From Acetobacteraceae bacterium AT-5844 (lineage in GTDB: Bacteria; Pseudomonadota; Alphaproteobacteria; Acetobacterales; Acetobacteraceae), in assembly GCA_000245075.1 (NCBI GenBank), contig JH599920.1:19684-83683 (forward strand): 64,000 nucleotides of DNA. The letters are read 5' to 3'. Shown here piece after piece: positions 8,521 through 17,401 of this stretch. A program made the translations under genes and the position numbers. Numbering within the stretch: position 1 is the first letter of the stretch; the number at the start of each line of letters is the position of its first letter. The notes beneath the pieces were generated by a model. That model saw nothing but the letters and a program-made list of their open reading frames with translations, was not told where the DNA came from and searched no databases.

Positions 8521-9855
8521 ATGACCAGCTTCGACCTCATCCTGCGTGGCGGGCGCTGCGTGCTGCCCTGGGGCGAGGAAGACGCCGATGTGGGCGTGCG
8601 GGGCGGGCATATCGTCTCGATCGGCGACCTGCGCACGGCGACCGCCACGCAGGAGATCGACTGCCGGGGCCTCCATGTGCTGCCGGGGCTGATCGACCCG
8701 CATGTGCATCTGCGCGATCCGGGCGACCCGAAGGTCGAGACCATCCCGACCGGCACGAAGGCCGCCATCCTCGGCGGCATCACCGCCGTGTTCGACATGC
8801 CGAACACCAGCCCCTCCATCACCAGCCAGAAGGCGCTGGAGGACAAGCGGGCCTATACCGAGGGCAAGAGCTGGTGCGACATCGGCTTCTATGTCGGCGC
8901 CGGCATGTCCAACATCCCCGATCTGGCGGCGCTGGAGCTGCAGCCGGATGTCTGTGCCATCAAGGTCTTCGCCGGTTCCTCGACCGGTGACCTGCTGGTG
9001 GGCGACGATGCCTCGCTGGAGCGGGTGATGCGCTCCGGCCGCCGCCGCATCGCCTACCATTCCGAGGATGAGTACCGGTTGCAGGAGCGCAAGCCGCTCT
9101 ACGCCGCCGGCGGCCCGCACAAGCTGCATGCCGAATGGCGGGACGTGGAATGCGCCTTCCTGGGCACCCGCCGCCTGATGGCGCTGGCGCGCGAGACCGG
9201 CCGCCCGGCGCATATCCTGCACGTCTCCACCGCGGAGGAGCTGGAGTACCTGCGCGACTTCCGCGATGTCGCGACGGTCGAGGTGCTGGTGAACCATCTT
9301 TCCCAGACCGACGAGGCCTATGACCGCCTCGGCGGCTACGCGGTAATGAACCCGCCAATCCGCGACGAGCGCCATATGAAGGCCGCCTGGGCCGCCGTGG
9401 CCGATGGCACGGTGGACTGCATCGGCTCCGACCACGCGCCGCATTCCCGGGAGGCGAAGGAGCGCCCCTGGCCCGCCACCGCCGCTGGCCTGACCGGCGT
9501 GCAGACACTGGCCCCCATCATGCTGGACCATGTGAATGCCGGGCGCCTGAGCCTGACCCGCATGGTGGATCTGATGGCCGCCGGCCCGGCCCGCGTGTAT
9601 GGCGCCGTCGCCAAGGGCCGCCTCTGCGCGGGCTATGATGCCGACTTCACCATCGTGGACATGAAGCGGACCCGCACCATCGAGGAAAGCTGGATCGCTT
9701 CCCCTTGCGGCTGGACGCCCTTCGCCGGGCAGAAGGTGACGGGCTGGCCGGTGATGACCATCATTCGCGGCCATGTGGCGATGCGCGAGGACGAGGTGCT
9801 GGGCGAGCCCACGGGCAAGCCGGTACAGTTCGAGACGGGCCTCGCCCAGGGCTGA
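8521..9855 (+). CDS. pyrC: Dihydroorotase
   Basis: Zinc amidohydrolase of 444 residues that cyclises carbamoyl-aspartate to dihydroorotate in pyrimidine synthesis. It has the metal-binding DPHVHLRDPG motif near residue 60, GGITAVFDMPNTSP, AIKVFAGSSTGDLLVGDD with the lysine in the carboxylated-lysine region, HILHVSTAEE, and the C-terminal IGSDHAPHSREAKE with the catalytic aspartate. These identify a dihydroorotase rather than a hydantoinase or allantoinase. A purine-rich stretch (GAAGGG) precedes the ATG. It stands alone on the plus strand, not next to pyrB. The symbol pyrC is used in the broad sense. Confidence 0.9.
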   Translation: MTSFDLILRGGRCVLPWGEEDADVGVRGGHIVSIGDLRTATATQEIDCRGLHVLPGLIDPHVHLRDPGDPKVETIPTGTKAAILGGITAVFDMPNTSPSITSQKALEDKRAYTEGKSWCDIGFYVGAGMSNIPDLAALELQPDVCAIKVFAGSSTGDLLVGDDASLERVMRSGRRRIAYHSEDEYRLQERKPLYAAGGPHKLHAEWRDVECAFLGTRRLMALARETGRPAHILHVSTAEELEYLRDFRDVATVEVLVNHLSQTDEAYDRLGGYAVMNPPIRDERHMKAAWAAVADGTVDCIGSDHAPHSREAKERPWPATAAGLTGVQTLAPIMLDHVNAGRLSLTRMVDLMAAGPARVYGAVAKGRLCAGYDADFTIVDMKRTRTIEESWIASPCGWTPFAGQKVTGWPVMTIIRGHVAMREDEVLGEPTGKPVQFETGLAQG

Positions 9856-9956
9856 CGACCTCCTGACCGCCTCTACCCTTAACCTGACAGGCGCGGGCGG
9901 CTATGGTCCGCGCCTGATCTGGGGCGCCCTGCGCCATTCTGCTGTGAGGACCCGAC

Positions 9957-10601
9957 TTGCCGGATATCTTCGACGAGGTGAAGGAAGAGCTGCGGGCCGA
10001 ACAGGCGCGCAAGCTGTGGGTGCGTTACGGCAGTGTCGTCGCGGGGGTGGCACTGCTGGCGGTCGTCGGCATCGGTGGTTGGCAGGGCTGGCGTTGGTAC
10101 CAGGGCCAGGAATCGGCGAAGACCGCGCTCGTCTTCATGGAGACGCACCGCGCCGCCGAGGCCCAGGGGGCTGATCTGAAGGCTGCGGGCGAGCGTTTCG
10201 CCTCCATCGCCCAGTCGGCGCCTGAGGGTTACCGCATCCTGGCACGGCTGCGTGCCGCCGCGCTCAAGGCCGAGACGGGCGAGCGTGAAGCGGCCCTCGG
10301 GCTGTGGAACGAGGTGGCGAGCGATAGCCGCGCACCGCAGATCTACCGCGATCTGGCGAGCCTGATGTGGGCCCTGCACGGGCTGGATACGCAGGACCCG
10401 GCAGCGTTGGATTCGCGGCTGGCGCCGCTGGTGGGAGGCGCCTGGGGTGCCTCCGCCCGCGAGTTGCAGGCGCTGGTGGCGATCCGCCGGGGCGATACGG
10501 CGACGGCGAAGAAGAATCTGGAGGCCCTGGCGGCGGATGTCACCGCCCCGGCAGGGGTGCGCGAGCGCGCGGGCCGCATCGCGGCGACATTGGGGGTCTG
10601 A
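9957..10601 (+). CDS. YfgM-like tetratricopeptide inner-membrane protein
   Basis: Protein of 214 residues with a short cytoplasmic start, one transmembrane helix (about residues 25-43, SVVAGVALLAVVGIGGW) and a periplasmic helical-repeat region. It begins with TTG, supported by GAGGA just upstream and by the family N-terminus MPDIFDEVKEELR. YfgM proteins associate with the SecYEG translocon and periplasmic chaperones. It sits 2 bp before bamB, with der downstream, the same yfgM-bamB-der order as in Escherichia coli, which supports a role in outer-membrane protein biogenesis. Confidence 0.82.
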   Translation: MPDIFDEVKEELRAEQARKLWVRYGSVVAGVALLAVVGIGGWQGWRWYQGQESAKTALVFMETHRAAEAQGADLKAAGERFASIAQSAPEGYRILARLRAAALKAETGEREAALGLWNEVASDSRAPQIYRDLASLMWALHGLDTQDPAALDSRLAPLVGGAWGASARELQALVAIRRGDTATAKKNLEALAADVTAPAGVRERAGRIAATLGV

Positions 10602-10603
10602 AG

Positions 10604-11944
10604 ATGGCGAACGGAGCAATCTGGACGCGGCGCGCGGCGCTGCTGGGCGGTGCGGGGCTGCTGGGCGGCTGCAGCATGTTCGATGGCATCTTTGGCAGCG
10701 CCAAGGAGAGGCTGCCGGGTGAGCGGCGTTCCGTACTGGCACCGCGCCGGGACCTCGAAGCCGATGCCGGGCTGGCCAGCACGCCCATGGAACTGCCGCC
10801 TGCCCAGGCGCGCGCCGATTGGCCCCAGCCGGGCGCCAATACCAGCCATGTGCCGGGGCACCTGGCCCTGCCGGGTAACCTCAGCGAGGCCTGGCGCTCC
10901 TCCGTGGGCACCGGCAGTTCCTATCGCCGCCGGATCACCTCCGGGCCCGTGGTGGCGGAGGGGACTGTCTTCGCTTCCGATGCCTATGGCGTGATTTCGG
11001 CCTTCGATCTGGCCCGTGGCGGGCGCCGCTGGCGCTTCGATACCCGGCCGGAGGATGACGATGTCGGCGCCGTCGGCGGCGGTTGCAGCTATGACAGCGG
11101 CACGCTCTTCGTCTCGTCCGGCCTCGGTGAGGTGCTGGCGCTGAACCCGGCGGATGGCACAGTGCGCTGGCGCGTCTCTCCGCCGGCGCCGCCGCGCGGT
11201 GCGCCGACCGTGGCACAGGGCCGCGTCTTCGTGCCGACGCTGGATAACGCGCTGGTGGCGCTTTCCGCCGAGGATGGGCGGGTGCTGTGGACCCACCGCG
11301 CGCAGCAGGCGCCGGCGCTTCCGCTCGGCCTGCCTGGCCCGGCTGTGGTGGATGACTTCCTGGTGGCGGGCTTCCCCTCCGGTGAACTGGTGGCCATGCG
11401 CCCGGAAGACGGCCGCGTGCTGTGGAGCGAGAGCCTGGCTGCCGGCCGTGGTGGCCTGGGCGATATCTCCGGCATCCGGGGGCTGCCGGTCGTGGATGCG
11501 GGCCGCGTCTACGCCAACAGCCTGGGCGGCCTGTCCATGGCAATTGACCTGCGGTCCGGCCGCCGCCTCTGGGAGCGTGAGATCGGCGGCAGCGAGACGC
11601 CGCTGGTCGTGGGCAACTGGGTGTTTGTCCTGAGCAGCGATGGCGACATGGCCGCCATCGGGCGAGAGGATGGCCGGGTGCGCTGGGTGGCGGATTTCAA
11701 CGCGCCGCCGCCGGGCGAGGAAAAGAACGAAGACCCAGCGAATTTCGGCCCGCCATTGCTGGCCGGTGGGCAGATTATCCTGCCCTCCAGCAAGGGCGAG
11801 GCGTTGCTGGTCAACCCCTCCGACGGCTCCGTCAACGGCCGCCTGCGGCTGCCGGGCGGTTCCACCCTGCCGGCGGTGGTGGCTTCGGGGACGCTGGTGT
11901 TCCTGACCGATGACGGCAGTCTGGTGGCCTTCCGGGGCGCCTGA
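10604..11944 (+). CDS. bamB: Outer-membrane assembly lipoprotein BamB (PQQ-like beta-propeller)
   Basis: Protein of 446 residues with an N-terminal lipoprotein signal: Arg-Arg, a hydrophobic run and the lipobox LLGGC, so Cys23 is the lipidated residue. It then has repeated PQQ-propeller blades of the type VISAFDLARGGRRWRFDT, VLALNPADGTVRWRV and LVALSAEDGRVLWTH. BamB is the scaffold lipoprotein of the BAM complex that inserts beta-barrels into the outer membrane. The frame is open upstream, but the lipoprotein signal fixes the start at 10604, two bases after the stop of the YfgM-like gene. It is in an apparent operon with that gene and der. Confidence 0.9.
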   Translation: MANGAIWTRRAALLGGAGLLGGCSMFDGIFGSAKERLPGERRSVLAPRRDLEADAGLASTPMELPPAQARADWPQPGANTSHVPGHLALPGNLSEAWRSSVGTGSSYRRRITSGPVVAEGTVFASDAYGVISAFDLARGGRRWRFDTRPEDDDVGAVGGGCSYDSGTLFVSSGLGEVLALNPADGTVRWRVSPPAPPRGAPTVAQGRVFVPTLDNALVALSAEDGRVLWTHRAQQAPALPLGLPGPAVVDDFLVAGFPSGELVAMRPEDGRVLWSESLAAGRGGLGDISGIRGLPVVDAGRVYANSLGGLSMAIDLRSGRRLWEREIGGSETPLVVGNWVFVLSSDGDMAAIGREDGRVRWVADFNAPPPGEEKNEDPANFGPPLLAGGQIILPSSKGEALLVNPSDGSVNGRLRLPGGSTLPAVVASGTLVFLTDDGSLVAFRGA

Positions 11945-12039
11945 TTCAGGTGGAATGGCGGGGCTCCTGCCCCGCCGCCATGGCCGTCATGCCAACTGTG
12001 TGATTTCCCTGGGGCGGGTTCCGCTGTAAAGCGCGGGCC

Positions 12040-13383
12040 ATGCTGCCCCGTATCGCCATCATCGGCCGCCCCAATGTGGGCAAGTCCACGCTGTTCAACC
12101 GATTGGTCGGCCGCAAGCTGGCCATCGTGGACGACACCCCGGGTGTCACCCGCGACCGCAAGGAATATCCCACCCGGATCGGGGGCAGGGATGTGCTGCT
12201 GCTGGATACGGCGGGGCTTGAGGAAGCGCCGCCGGATACGGTGGCCGGCCGCATGCGCGCCAGCTCCGAGGCCGCGGTGCAGGCGGCGGACCTCATTCTG
12301 TTCGTCGTCGATGCCAAGGCTGGGCTGACCCCGGCGGACCGTGCCTTCGCGGCCTGGCTGCGCCGGCAGAAGGTGCCGGTGCTGGTGGTGGCCAACAAGA
12401 CCGAAGGCCGCCATGGCGGCATGGCCGCGCTGGAGGCCTATGAGCTTGGCTTCGGCGACCCCATGGCCATTTCCGCCGAGCATGGTGAGGGTATCTCCGA
12501 CCTGCACAGCACGGTCGCGGCCATGCTGCCGGAAGAGCCGGAAGAAGAGGATGTGACCGACAAGGAACGGCCCCTGCGGCTGGCTGTGGTCGGCCGCCCG
12601 AATGCCGGCAAGTCCACCCTGCTCAACAGCTTGCTGAGTGAGGAGCGCATGATCACCGGCCCCGAGCCGGGGCTGACGCGCGATGCGGTGACCAGCGAGT
12701 TCGTCGATGAGACGGGCGGGCGCGTGCGCATCGTCGATACCGCCGGCATGCGCAAGAAGGCCAAGGTCGTCGAGGGGCTGGAGCAGATGTCCGTCGGCGC
12801 GACTATCGGCGCGCTGAAGGAGGCTGAGGTCGCCGTCCTGGTGCTCGATGCGTTGCTGGGCATGGATGAGCAGGATCTGCGAATCGCCCGTCTGGCGGAG
12901 CGTGAGGGCCGCGCTGTGGTGATCGCGCTGAACAAATGGGATGCGGTCGAGGACCGCGTGGCAGCGCGCCGGCGGATCGAGGACACGTTGCAGACCTCGC
13001 TGGCGCAGCTGAAGGGCGTGACGGTCGTTGCCATGTCCGCCGCCACCGGGCGCGGGGTCGATAAGCTGATGCCCGCCGTGCGGGAGACGGTGGAGCGCTG
13101 GAACAAGCGGGTGCCGACCGGTGAGTTGAACCGCTGGTTTGAAGGGGCGCTGGCCCGTCACCAGCCGCCGCTGGCCGATGGCCGCCGCATCAAGCTGCGC
13201 TATGCGACCATGCCCAAGGCGCGGCCGCCGACCATTGTGGTGTTCGGCCCTCGTGCGGAGGATTTGCCGGAGGACTATCGCCGCTATCTGGTGAACAGCT
13301 TCCGCGAGACTTTCGACATGCCGGGCGTGCCGATCCGGCTGCAGGCGCGGGGCACCACCAACCCCTTCGTCGATCAGGAATGA
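12040..13383 (+). CDS. der: Ribosome-associated GTPase Der (EngA)
   Basis: Double-GTPase of 447 residues required for maturation of the 50S subunit. Two complete G domains are visible: the first with GRPNVGKSTLFNRL and DTAGLEE, the second with GRPNAGKSTLLNSLL, DTAGMRKKAKV and NKWDAVE. They are followed by the C-terminal KH-like domain (RWFEGALARHQPP, IKLRYATM). Length and domain order are normal. It lies 95 bp after bamB. A strong hairpin terminator immediately follows the stop codon. Confidence 0.97.
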   Translation: MLPRIAIIGRPNVGKSTLFNRLVGRKLAIVDDTPGVTRDRKEYPTRIGGRDVLLLDTAGLEEAPPDTVAGRMRASSEAAVQAADLILFVVDAKAGLTPADRAFAAWLRRQKVPVLVVANKTEGRHGGMAALEAYELGFGDPMAISAEHGEGISDLHSTVAAMLPEEPEEEDVTDKERPLRLAVVGRPNAGKSTLLNSLLSEERMITGPEPGLTRDAVTSEFVDETGGRVRIVDTAGMRKKAKVVEGLEQMSVGATIGALKEAEVAVLVLDALLGMDEQDLRIARLAEREGRAVVIALNKWDAVEDRVAARRRIEDTLQTSLAQLKGVTVVAMSAATGRGVDKLMPAVRETVERWNKRVPTGELNRWFEGALARHQPPLADGRRIKLRYATMPKARPPTIVVFGPRAEDLPEDYRRYLVNSFRETFDMPGVPIRLQARGTTNPFVDQE

Positions 13384-13384
13384 A

Positions 13385-13408
13385 AAAGGGGGCCGTGAGG
13401 CCCCCTTT
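13385..13408. terminator. Bidirectional intrinsic terminator between der and the DUF4214 gene
   Basis: Perfect 10-bp stem (13385-13394 with 13399-13408) with a 4-base loop, GC-rich at the base and flanked by A and T runs. It can act on both converging transcripts; on the minus strand the stem is followed by five T. Confidence 0.85.
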
Positions 13409-13419
13409 CCGTTGAGGCG

Positions 13420-14427
13420 TCAGCCGATGAGCGTGACGCCGTAGTTGAGCGGGTTATCGCTCTGGAAGGCATCTGCCGTGATGGCTTGATGCTCGGCGCT
13501 GTCGGAGATGGAGAGCATCACGTCAGCGCGCGAGAGGTCGCCGCTAGCCAGTTCGCTCGTCCAGTAGCCGGCACCCGCGTCATCAGCGTTACGGTTCAGC
13601 GCGTTCTGATAGACCGCGTTCACGAAGTCAAAGTCGTTCAGCCCACCAAAGGCAGCCTGCGCCTCACCGCTCGAATAGAACAGGTCCGCGATGTCGTTCA
13701 TCGACGTGCCCGAGTTGTGAATCTGGCTGACCCAATGGGCCATGCCATCGAGCTCCGGCGGACGGTCGAAGGCGGTGTCATACAGGTTGGCCAGAGAAAT
13801 GGCGCTTTCGTCGCGGTCCCAGATACCCTGGGACAAGGTGTCCGCGTTGGCGTTCAGGCCCTCAGCGGAATTTGCGAAGTTTACCGCCACATCACCAAGT
13901 GTCATGGAGCCGTTGGCGACCTGGCTGGTCCAGAAGGACACTTCAGCGGCTGAAGCATCAGCGCCACGCATGTTATTATAGAGCACCTGCACAAATTGCT
14001 CATTGGTCAGGTTGGCGCCGAACTTACCGGTGAACTCGGCGCTGTCGAACATTGTCTCGGCGACGGCGGCCATGGACACGCCGCCATCCATCTGATTGAT
14101 GAAAGAGTTCAGGCCGGTCTGTTCCGCGCCGCGGTCCAGCACGATGTCATACAACCGGCTGACCTGCGCTGCATGGTCGTTGTCGTTATAGACCAAGCGG
14201 CCATCAACGAAGAGCAGCTGGGTAATATTGTTCAGCGTATCGATGCCTGCCGCGCTGGTGACGCTGCTGGGGCCGTTGGGGCCATTGGTCACGACGCTGT
14301 CGCGGTAACCTGCATCGAGCTGCACAAAATCAAAATTCGGGCTGCCGTTAAACGTATCGTTTCCGTCAGTGCCGATCTGAACGCCGGGCGCCGGCGGAAC
14401 CTGATAGCGTGCGACATTAATGGCCAT
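13420..14427 (-). CDS. DUF4214-repeat protein, probably secreted
   Basis: Acidic protein of 335 residues. Four DUF4214-type units can be seen at about residues 91-131, 149-189, 215-257 and 272-313, each with the pattern hydrophobic-Y-...-L-x-R-...-G-x-x-[FY]-W-...-S-x-E (for example AVYQNALNRNADDAGAGYW). Near the N-terminus GTDGNDTFNGS resembles one RTX calcium-binding nonapeptide. Proteins with this make-up are often secreted surface proteins, and a type I secretion signal at the C-terminus would fit, but no secretion genes are in the window. A near-perfect Shine-Dalgarno (AAGGAGGA) precedes the ATG, suggesting high expression. Asn/Asp/Ser content is higher than in neighbouring proteins. Confidence 0.8.
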   Translation of the reverse strand: MAINVARYQVPPAPGVQIGTDGNDTFNGSPNFDFVQLDAGYRDSVVTNGPNGPSSVTSAAGIDTLNNITQLLFVDGRLVYNDNDHAAQVSRLYDIVLDRGAEQTGLNSFINQMDGGVSMAAVAETMFDSAEFTGKFGANLTNEQFVQVLYNNMRGADASAAEVSFWTSQVANGSMTLGDVAVNFANSAEGLNANADTLSQGIWDRDESAISLANLYDTAFDRPPELDGMAHWVSQIHNSGTSMNDIADLFYSSGEAQAAFGGLNDFDFVNAVYQNALNRNADDAGAGYWTSELASGDLSRADVMLSISDSAEHQAITADAFQSDNPLNYGVTLIG

Positions 14428-14507
14428 GACAGGGTCCTCCTTATTGACGGCGGAAGAACCAGCTTGGCGTTTAAAAGTTTCGCTCGTTGTCAGAGATCAA
14501 AGGAAAG

Positions 14508-14533
14508 TGCGCAGAGTTTGCGAGCTCTGCGCA
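14508..14533 (-). terminator. Probable terminator of the cvpA-purF-SDR transcript
   Basis: Nine-base-pair stem (14508-14516 with 14525-14533) just after the SDR stop codon on the minus strand, followed on that strand by a T-rich stretch (ACTTTCCTTT). It separates this transcript from the DUF4214 gene. Confidence 0.6.
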
Positions 14534-14538
14534 ACATG

Positions 14539-15255
14539 TCAGGCAGCAAGGACCGTTTTGCCATGCCTCAGTTCCGAGGCATGGCAAAGCGCCGCGATCA
14601 TGGGGGCCACATCCGCGGGCTGGGCGATGGTCGAAGGATCTTCCCCCGGCATGGCGGTGGCGCGCATGCGGGTTGCCACGATGTCAGGGTCGAACAGATT
14701 GACCTTCAGCGGTGTCTTTTCGACTTCCTGTGCCCAGGTCTGTACCAAGTGCTCCATACCGGCCTTGGTTGCACCATAGGCGCCCCAATAAGCCTTCGGG
14801 CGCTGCACGCGGCCGGAAGTGACGAAGACGGCGCGTCCTGCATCCGATGCACGCAGCGGTGGGTCACAAGTGCGGATCAGCCGCCAGGCGGCGGTCAGGT
14901 TGACGCCCACGACATTCGCCCAGTCCTTAGGGTCGATATGCGCCACAGGCGTCAGCTTGCCGAGCTCACCCGCGTTATGGACCAGAATGTCCAGCCGTCC
15001 GAAGCGCTCGACGATGGACGGGCCGATGGAGTCGATCTGCGCCTCGTTCTTCACCAGATCGAAGGGCAGGAGGGTCGCAGGCAAGCCACCGGCGGCGCGG
15101 ATGGCGTCGTCGGTTTCCTCGAGCCCACCCTGGGTGCGGGCGATGAGCACGCATTGCGCGCCCTGCCGGGCCATTTCCACGGCCAGCGCGGCGCCGATGC
15201 CGCGGCTGGCGCCGGTGATCAGGGCGACGCGGCCCTCAAGCGGCTTGGCGGTCAT
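14539..15255 (-). CDS. Short-chain dehydrogenase/reductase
   Basis: SDR oxidoreductase of 238 residues. The Rossmann motif TGASRGIG is near the N-terminus (ALITGASRGIGAALAVEM), followed by NNAG-equivalent VHNAGELG, a catalytic-region serine (VFVTSGRVQ) and the YGATKAGMEHL active-site Tyr-x-x-x-Lys. The class suggests NAD(P)H-dependent reduction or oxidation of a small alcohol or carbonyl; the substrate is unknown. Its ATG overlaps the purF stop by one base (TGATG), so it is translationally coupled to purF, a pairing common in this group of bacteria. Confidence 0.88.
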   Translation of the reverse strand: MTAKPLEGRVALITGASRGIGAALAVEMARQGAQCVLIARTQGGLEETDDAIRAAGGLPATLLPFDLVKNEAQIDSIGPSIVERFGRLDILVHNAGELGKLTPVAHIDPKDWANVVGVNLTAAWRLIRTCDPPLRASDAGRAVFVTSGRVQRPKAYWGAYGATKAGMEHLVQTWAQEVEKTPLKVNLFDPDIVATRMRATAMPGEDPSTIAQPADVAPMIAALCHASELRHGKTVLAA

Positions 15256-16760
15256 CAGACGCCATTGGCCGCGAGCAGGGTGGGCACGCGCTCCGCATGG
15301 CCGACGAGGTCGGTCAGCGGAATGGCATAGTCTCCGGTGAAGCAGGCGTCGCAGTAAGTCGGCTTGGACGCATCGCGCTTGGCATGACCAAGGGCGCGGT
15401 AGAGGCCATCCAGCGAGATGAAGGCGAGGCTGTCGGCGCCAATGATGCGGGCCATTTCCTCAACGTCATGGTTGGCGGCCAGCAGCTTGGCGCGCTCGGG
15501 CGTGTCGATGCCGTAGAAGCACGGATGCGTCGTGGGCGGGGAGGAGATGCGCATATGCACTTCCTTGGCGCCGGCCTGACGCACCATTTCCACGATCTTG
15601 CGGCTCGTGGTGCCACGCACGATGGAGTCGTCCACCAGCACCACGCGCTTGCCCTCGATCATGGGGCGGTTGGCGCTGTGCTTCAGCTTCACGCCCAGAT
15701 TGCGGATCTGGTCCGTGGGCTCGATGAAGGTGCGGCCGACATAGTGATTGCGGATAATGCCCAGCTCGAAGGGAATGCCGCTCTCGGCCGCATAGCCCAT
15801 GGCGGCGGGCACGCCCGAATCCGGCACCGGCACGATGACATCGGCCGCGACACCGCTCTCGCGCGCCAGTTCGGCACCGATGCGCTTGCGGGTCTCGTAG
15901 ACGTTGGTGCCTTCGACCACCGAGTCCGGGCGGGCGAAGTAGATGTATTCGAAGATGCAGAAGCGGCTCTGGGTCCGGCCGAAGGGGCGGATGCTGCGCA
16001 GGCCGTTATGGTCGATCACCACCAGCTCGCCCGGCTCGATGTCGCGGACGAATTCGGCGCCCACGATGTCCAGCGCGCAGGTCTCGCTGGCCAGTACCCA
16101 GGAGCCGGCCTCGGCGGGGCCCAGGCGGCCCAGGACGAGCGGGCGGACGCCCAGCGGGTCCCGCGCGCCGATCATCGCGCCGTCATGCAGGGCGATCAGG
16201 GAGTAGGCGCCCTGGACCTGCTTCAGCGCGTCGATCAGCCGGTCCACCACGTTGGAATAGAGGCTGATGGCGATGAGGTGGACGAAGACCTCGGAGTCGG
16301 TCGTGCTCTGAAAGAGGCAGCCACGGCGGACCAGGGCGCGCTTCAGGGCGTTGGCGTTGGTCAGGTTGCCGTTATGGGCGACAGCGAGGCCGCCGAATTC
16401 GAAATCGGCGTAGAGGGGCTGCACGTTGCGCAGCGCGGTCTCGCCGGTGGTGGCATAGCGGTTGTGGCCGACGGCGGTGCGGCCGGGCAGGCCCGCCATG
16501 ACCTTGGCGCTGCTGAAGGTGTCGCCCACCAGGCCCTGGCCACGATGGGCGTTGAATTCGCCCTTCTCCGAAAGGGCGACGATGCCCGCCGCCTCCTGCC
16601 CACGATGCTGTAGGGCGTGCAGCCCCAGGGCGGTCAGCGCCGCGGCGTCAGCGGCGTTCCAGATGCCGACGACGCCGCATTCCTCTTTGAAATGGTCCTC
16701 GTCCCCGGTGTCGCGATCCCAGGGGTTGGTCGAGAGCATGGATTGCATCGGCATCCTCAT
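15255..16760 (-). CDS. purF: Amidophosphoribosyltransferase
   Basis: First committed enzyme of purine synthesis, transferring glutamine nitrogen to PRPP. It has 501 residues, with a short propeptide before the catalytic cysteine (EECGVVGIW), so maturation by propeptide removal is expected as in Bacillus. The glutaminase domain is followed by the phosphoribosyltransferase loop VVLVDDSIVRGTTS. Cysteines in SRFCIFEY, THPCFYG and YCDACFTGDY match those that bind the [4Fe-4S] cluster in Bacillus-type PurF. Several in-frame ATGs crowd the start (16760, 16754, 16748, 16739) and the sequence does not decide clearly between them. cvpA lies directly upstream. Confidence 0.95.
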   Translation of the reverse strand: MRMPMQSMLSTNPWDRDTGDEDHFKEECGVVGIWNAADAAALTALGLHALQHRGQEAAGIVALSEKGEFNAHRGQGLVGDTFSSAKVMAGLPGRTAVGHNRYATTGETALRNVQPLYADFEFGGLAVAHNGNLTNANALKRALVRRGCLFQSTTDSEVFVHLIAISLYSNVVDRLIDALKQVQGAYSLIALHDGAMIGARDPLGVRPLVLGRLGPAEAGSWVLASETCALDIVGAEFVRDIEPGELVVIDHNGLRSIRPFGRTQSRFCIFEYIYFARPDSVVEGTNVYETRKRIGAELARESGVAADVIVPVPDSGVPAAMGYAAESGIPFELGIIRNHYVGRTFIEPTDQIRNLGVKLKHSANRPMIEGKRVVLVDDSIVRGTTSRKIVEMVRQAGAKEVHMRISSPPTTHPCFYGIDTPERAKLLAANHDVEEMARIIGADSLAFISLDGLYRALGHAKRDASKPTYCDACFTGDYAIPLTDLVGHAERVPTLLAANGV

Positions 16761-16806
16761 GTCCGGACGGGGCCGGAACGCTCAAATCCGGCAGATGGCC
16801 GGGTCT

Positions 16807-17367
16807 TCAGCTGCGGTCCCGGGCGGGGGGCCTCAGCAACTCGTCCATGCTCGGCATGCTGCGTTGCGGCAGCTCCGGCAGGCGGGGGCGATACTCTGGC
16901 GGCAACTGTAACACAAGCGTCTCGGCCGCATCCGCAACGATGGGCAGCGAACGGGCATCCTGCACCGCCGCCGGCCAACGGTCGGTGGAAGGCAGGAAGA
17001 GCCCGCCCACGATATAGGCGAGCACAATCAGGAAAGCACCTCTCGCGAGGCCAAAGACGATGCCCAGTGCGCGATCCACCCCCCCAAGGACGGAATGGCG
17101 GACAGCCCCCGCGAGCCAGGCGATCAGCAGCTTGAGGATAAGCAGCGTGATCAGGAAGCCGATGCCGAGGGCAACGATCTCCGCCATCCAGTTCTCGGGC
17201 AGGTATTGCAGCACCAGCGGCTTGAGCGCGGGCTGAAACCAGAAGGCCACGATGATCGCGCCGGCCCAGGCGCCGATTCCCAGCACCTCACGCACGAAAC
17301 CGCGGAAATAGGCGATGATCGCGGAGAGCGCGAGTACCGCCAGGACGACGCCATCGACCCAGGTCAT
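16807..17367 (-). CDS. cvpA: CvpA family membrane protein
   Basis: Integral membrane protein of 186 residues with four hydrophobic helices and the N-terminal CvpA signature (MTWVDGVVLAVLALSAIIAYFRG shortened here to its key residues W3, D5, G32-F33). CvpA is needed for colicin V production in E. coli and is linked to envelope homeostasis; its molecular activity is unclear. The frame is open upstream, but the homologous N-terminus begins at 17367. It precedes purF by 46 bp on the same strand, the conserved cvpA-purF order. The proline- and arginine-rich tail (RPRLPELPQRS) is presumably cytoplasmic. Confidence 0.88.
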   Translation of the reverse strand: MTWVDGVVLAVLALSAIIAYFRGFVREVLGIGAWAGAIIVAFWFQPALKPLVLQYLPENWMAEIVALGIGFLITLLILKLLIAWLAGAVRHSVLGGVDRALGIVFGLARGAFLIVLAYIVGGLFLPSTDRWPAAVQDARSLPIVADAAETLVLQLPPEYRPRLPELPQRSMPSMDELLRPPARDRS

Positions 17368-17401
17368 TGGGCGCAGCCTATACCGGGCTCTTTTCCTGGT
17401 G

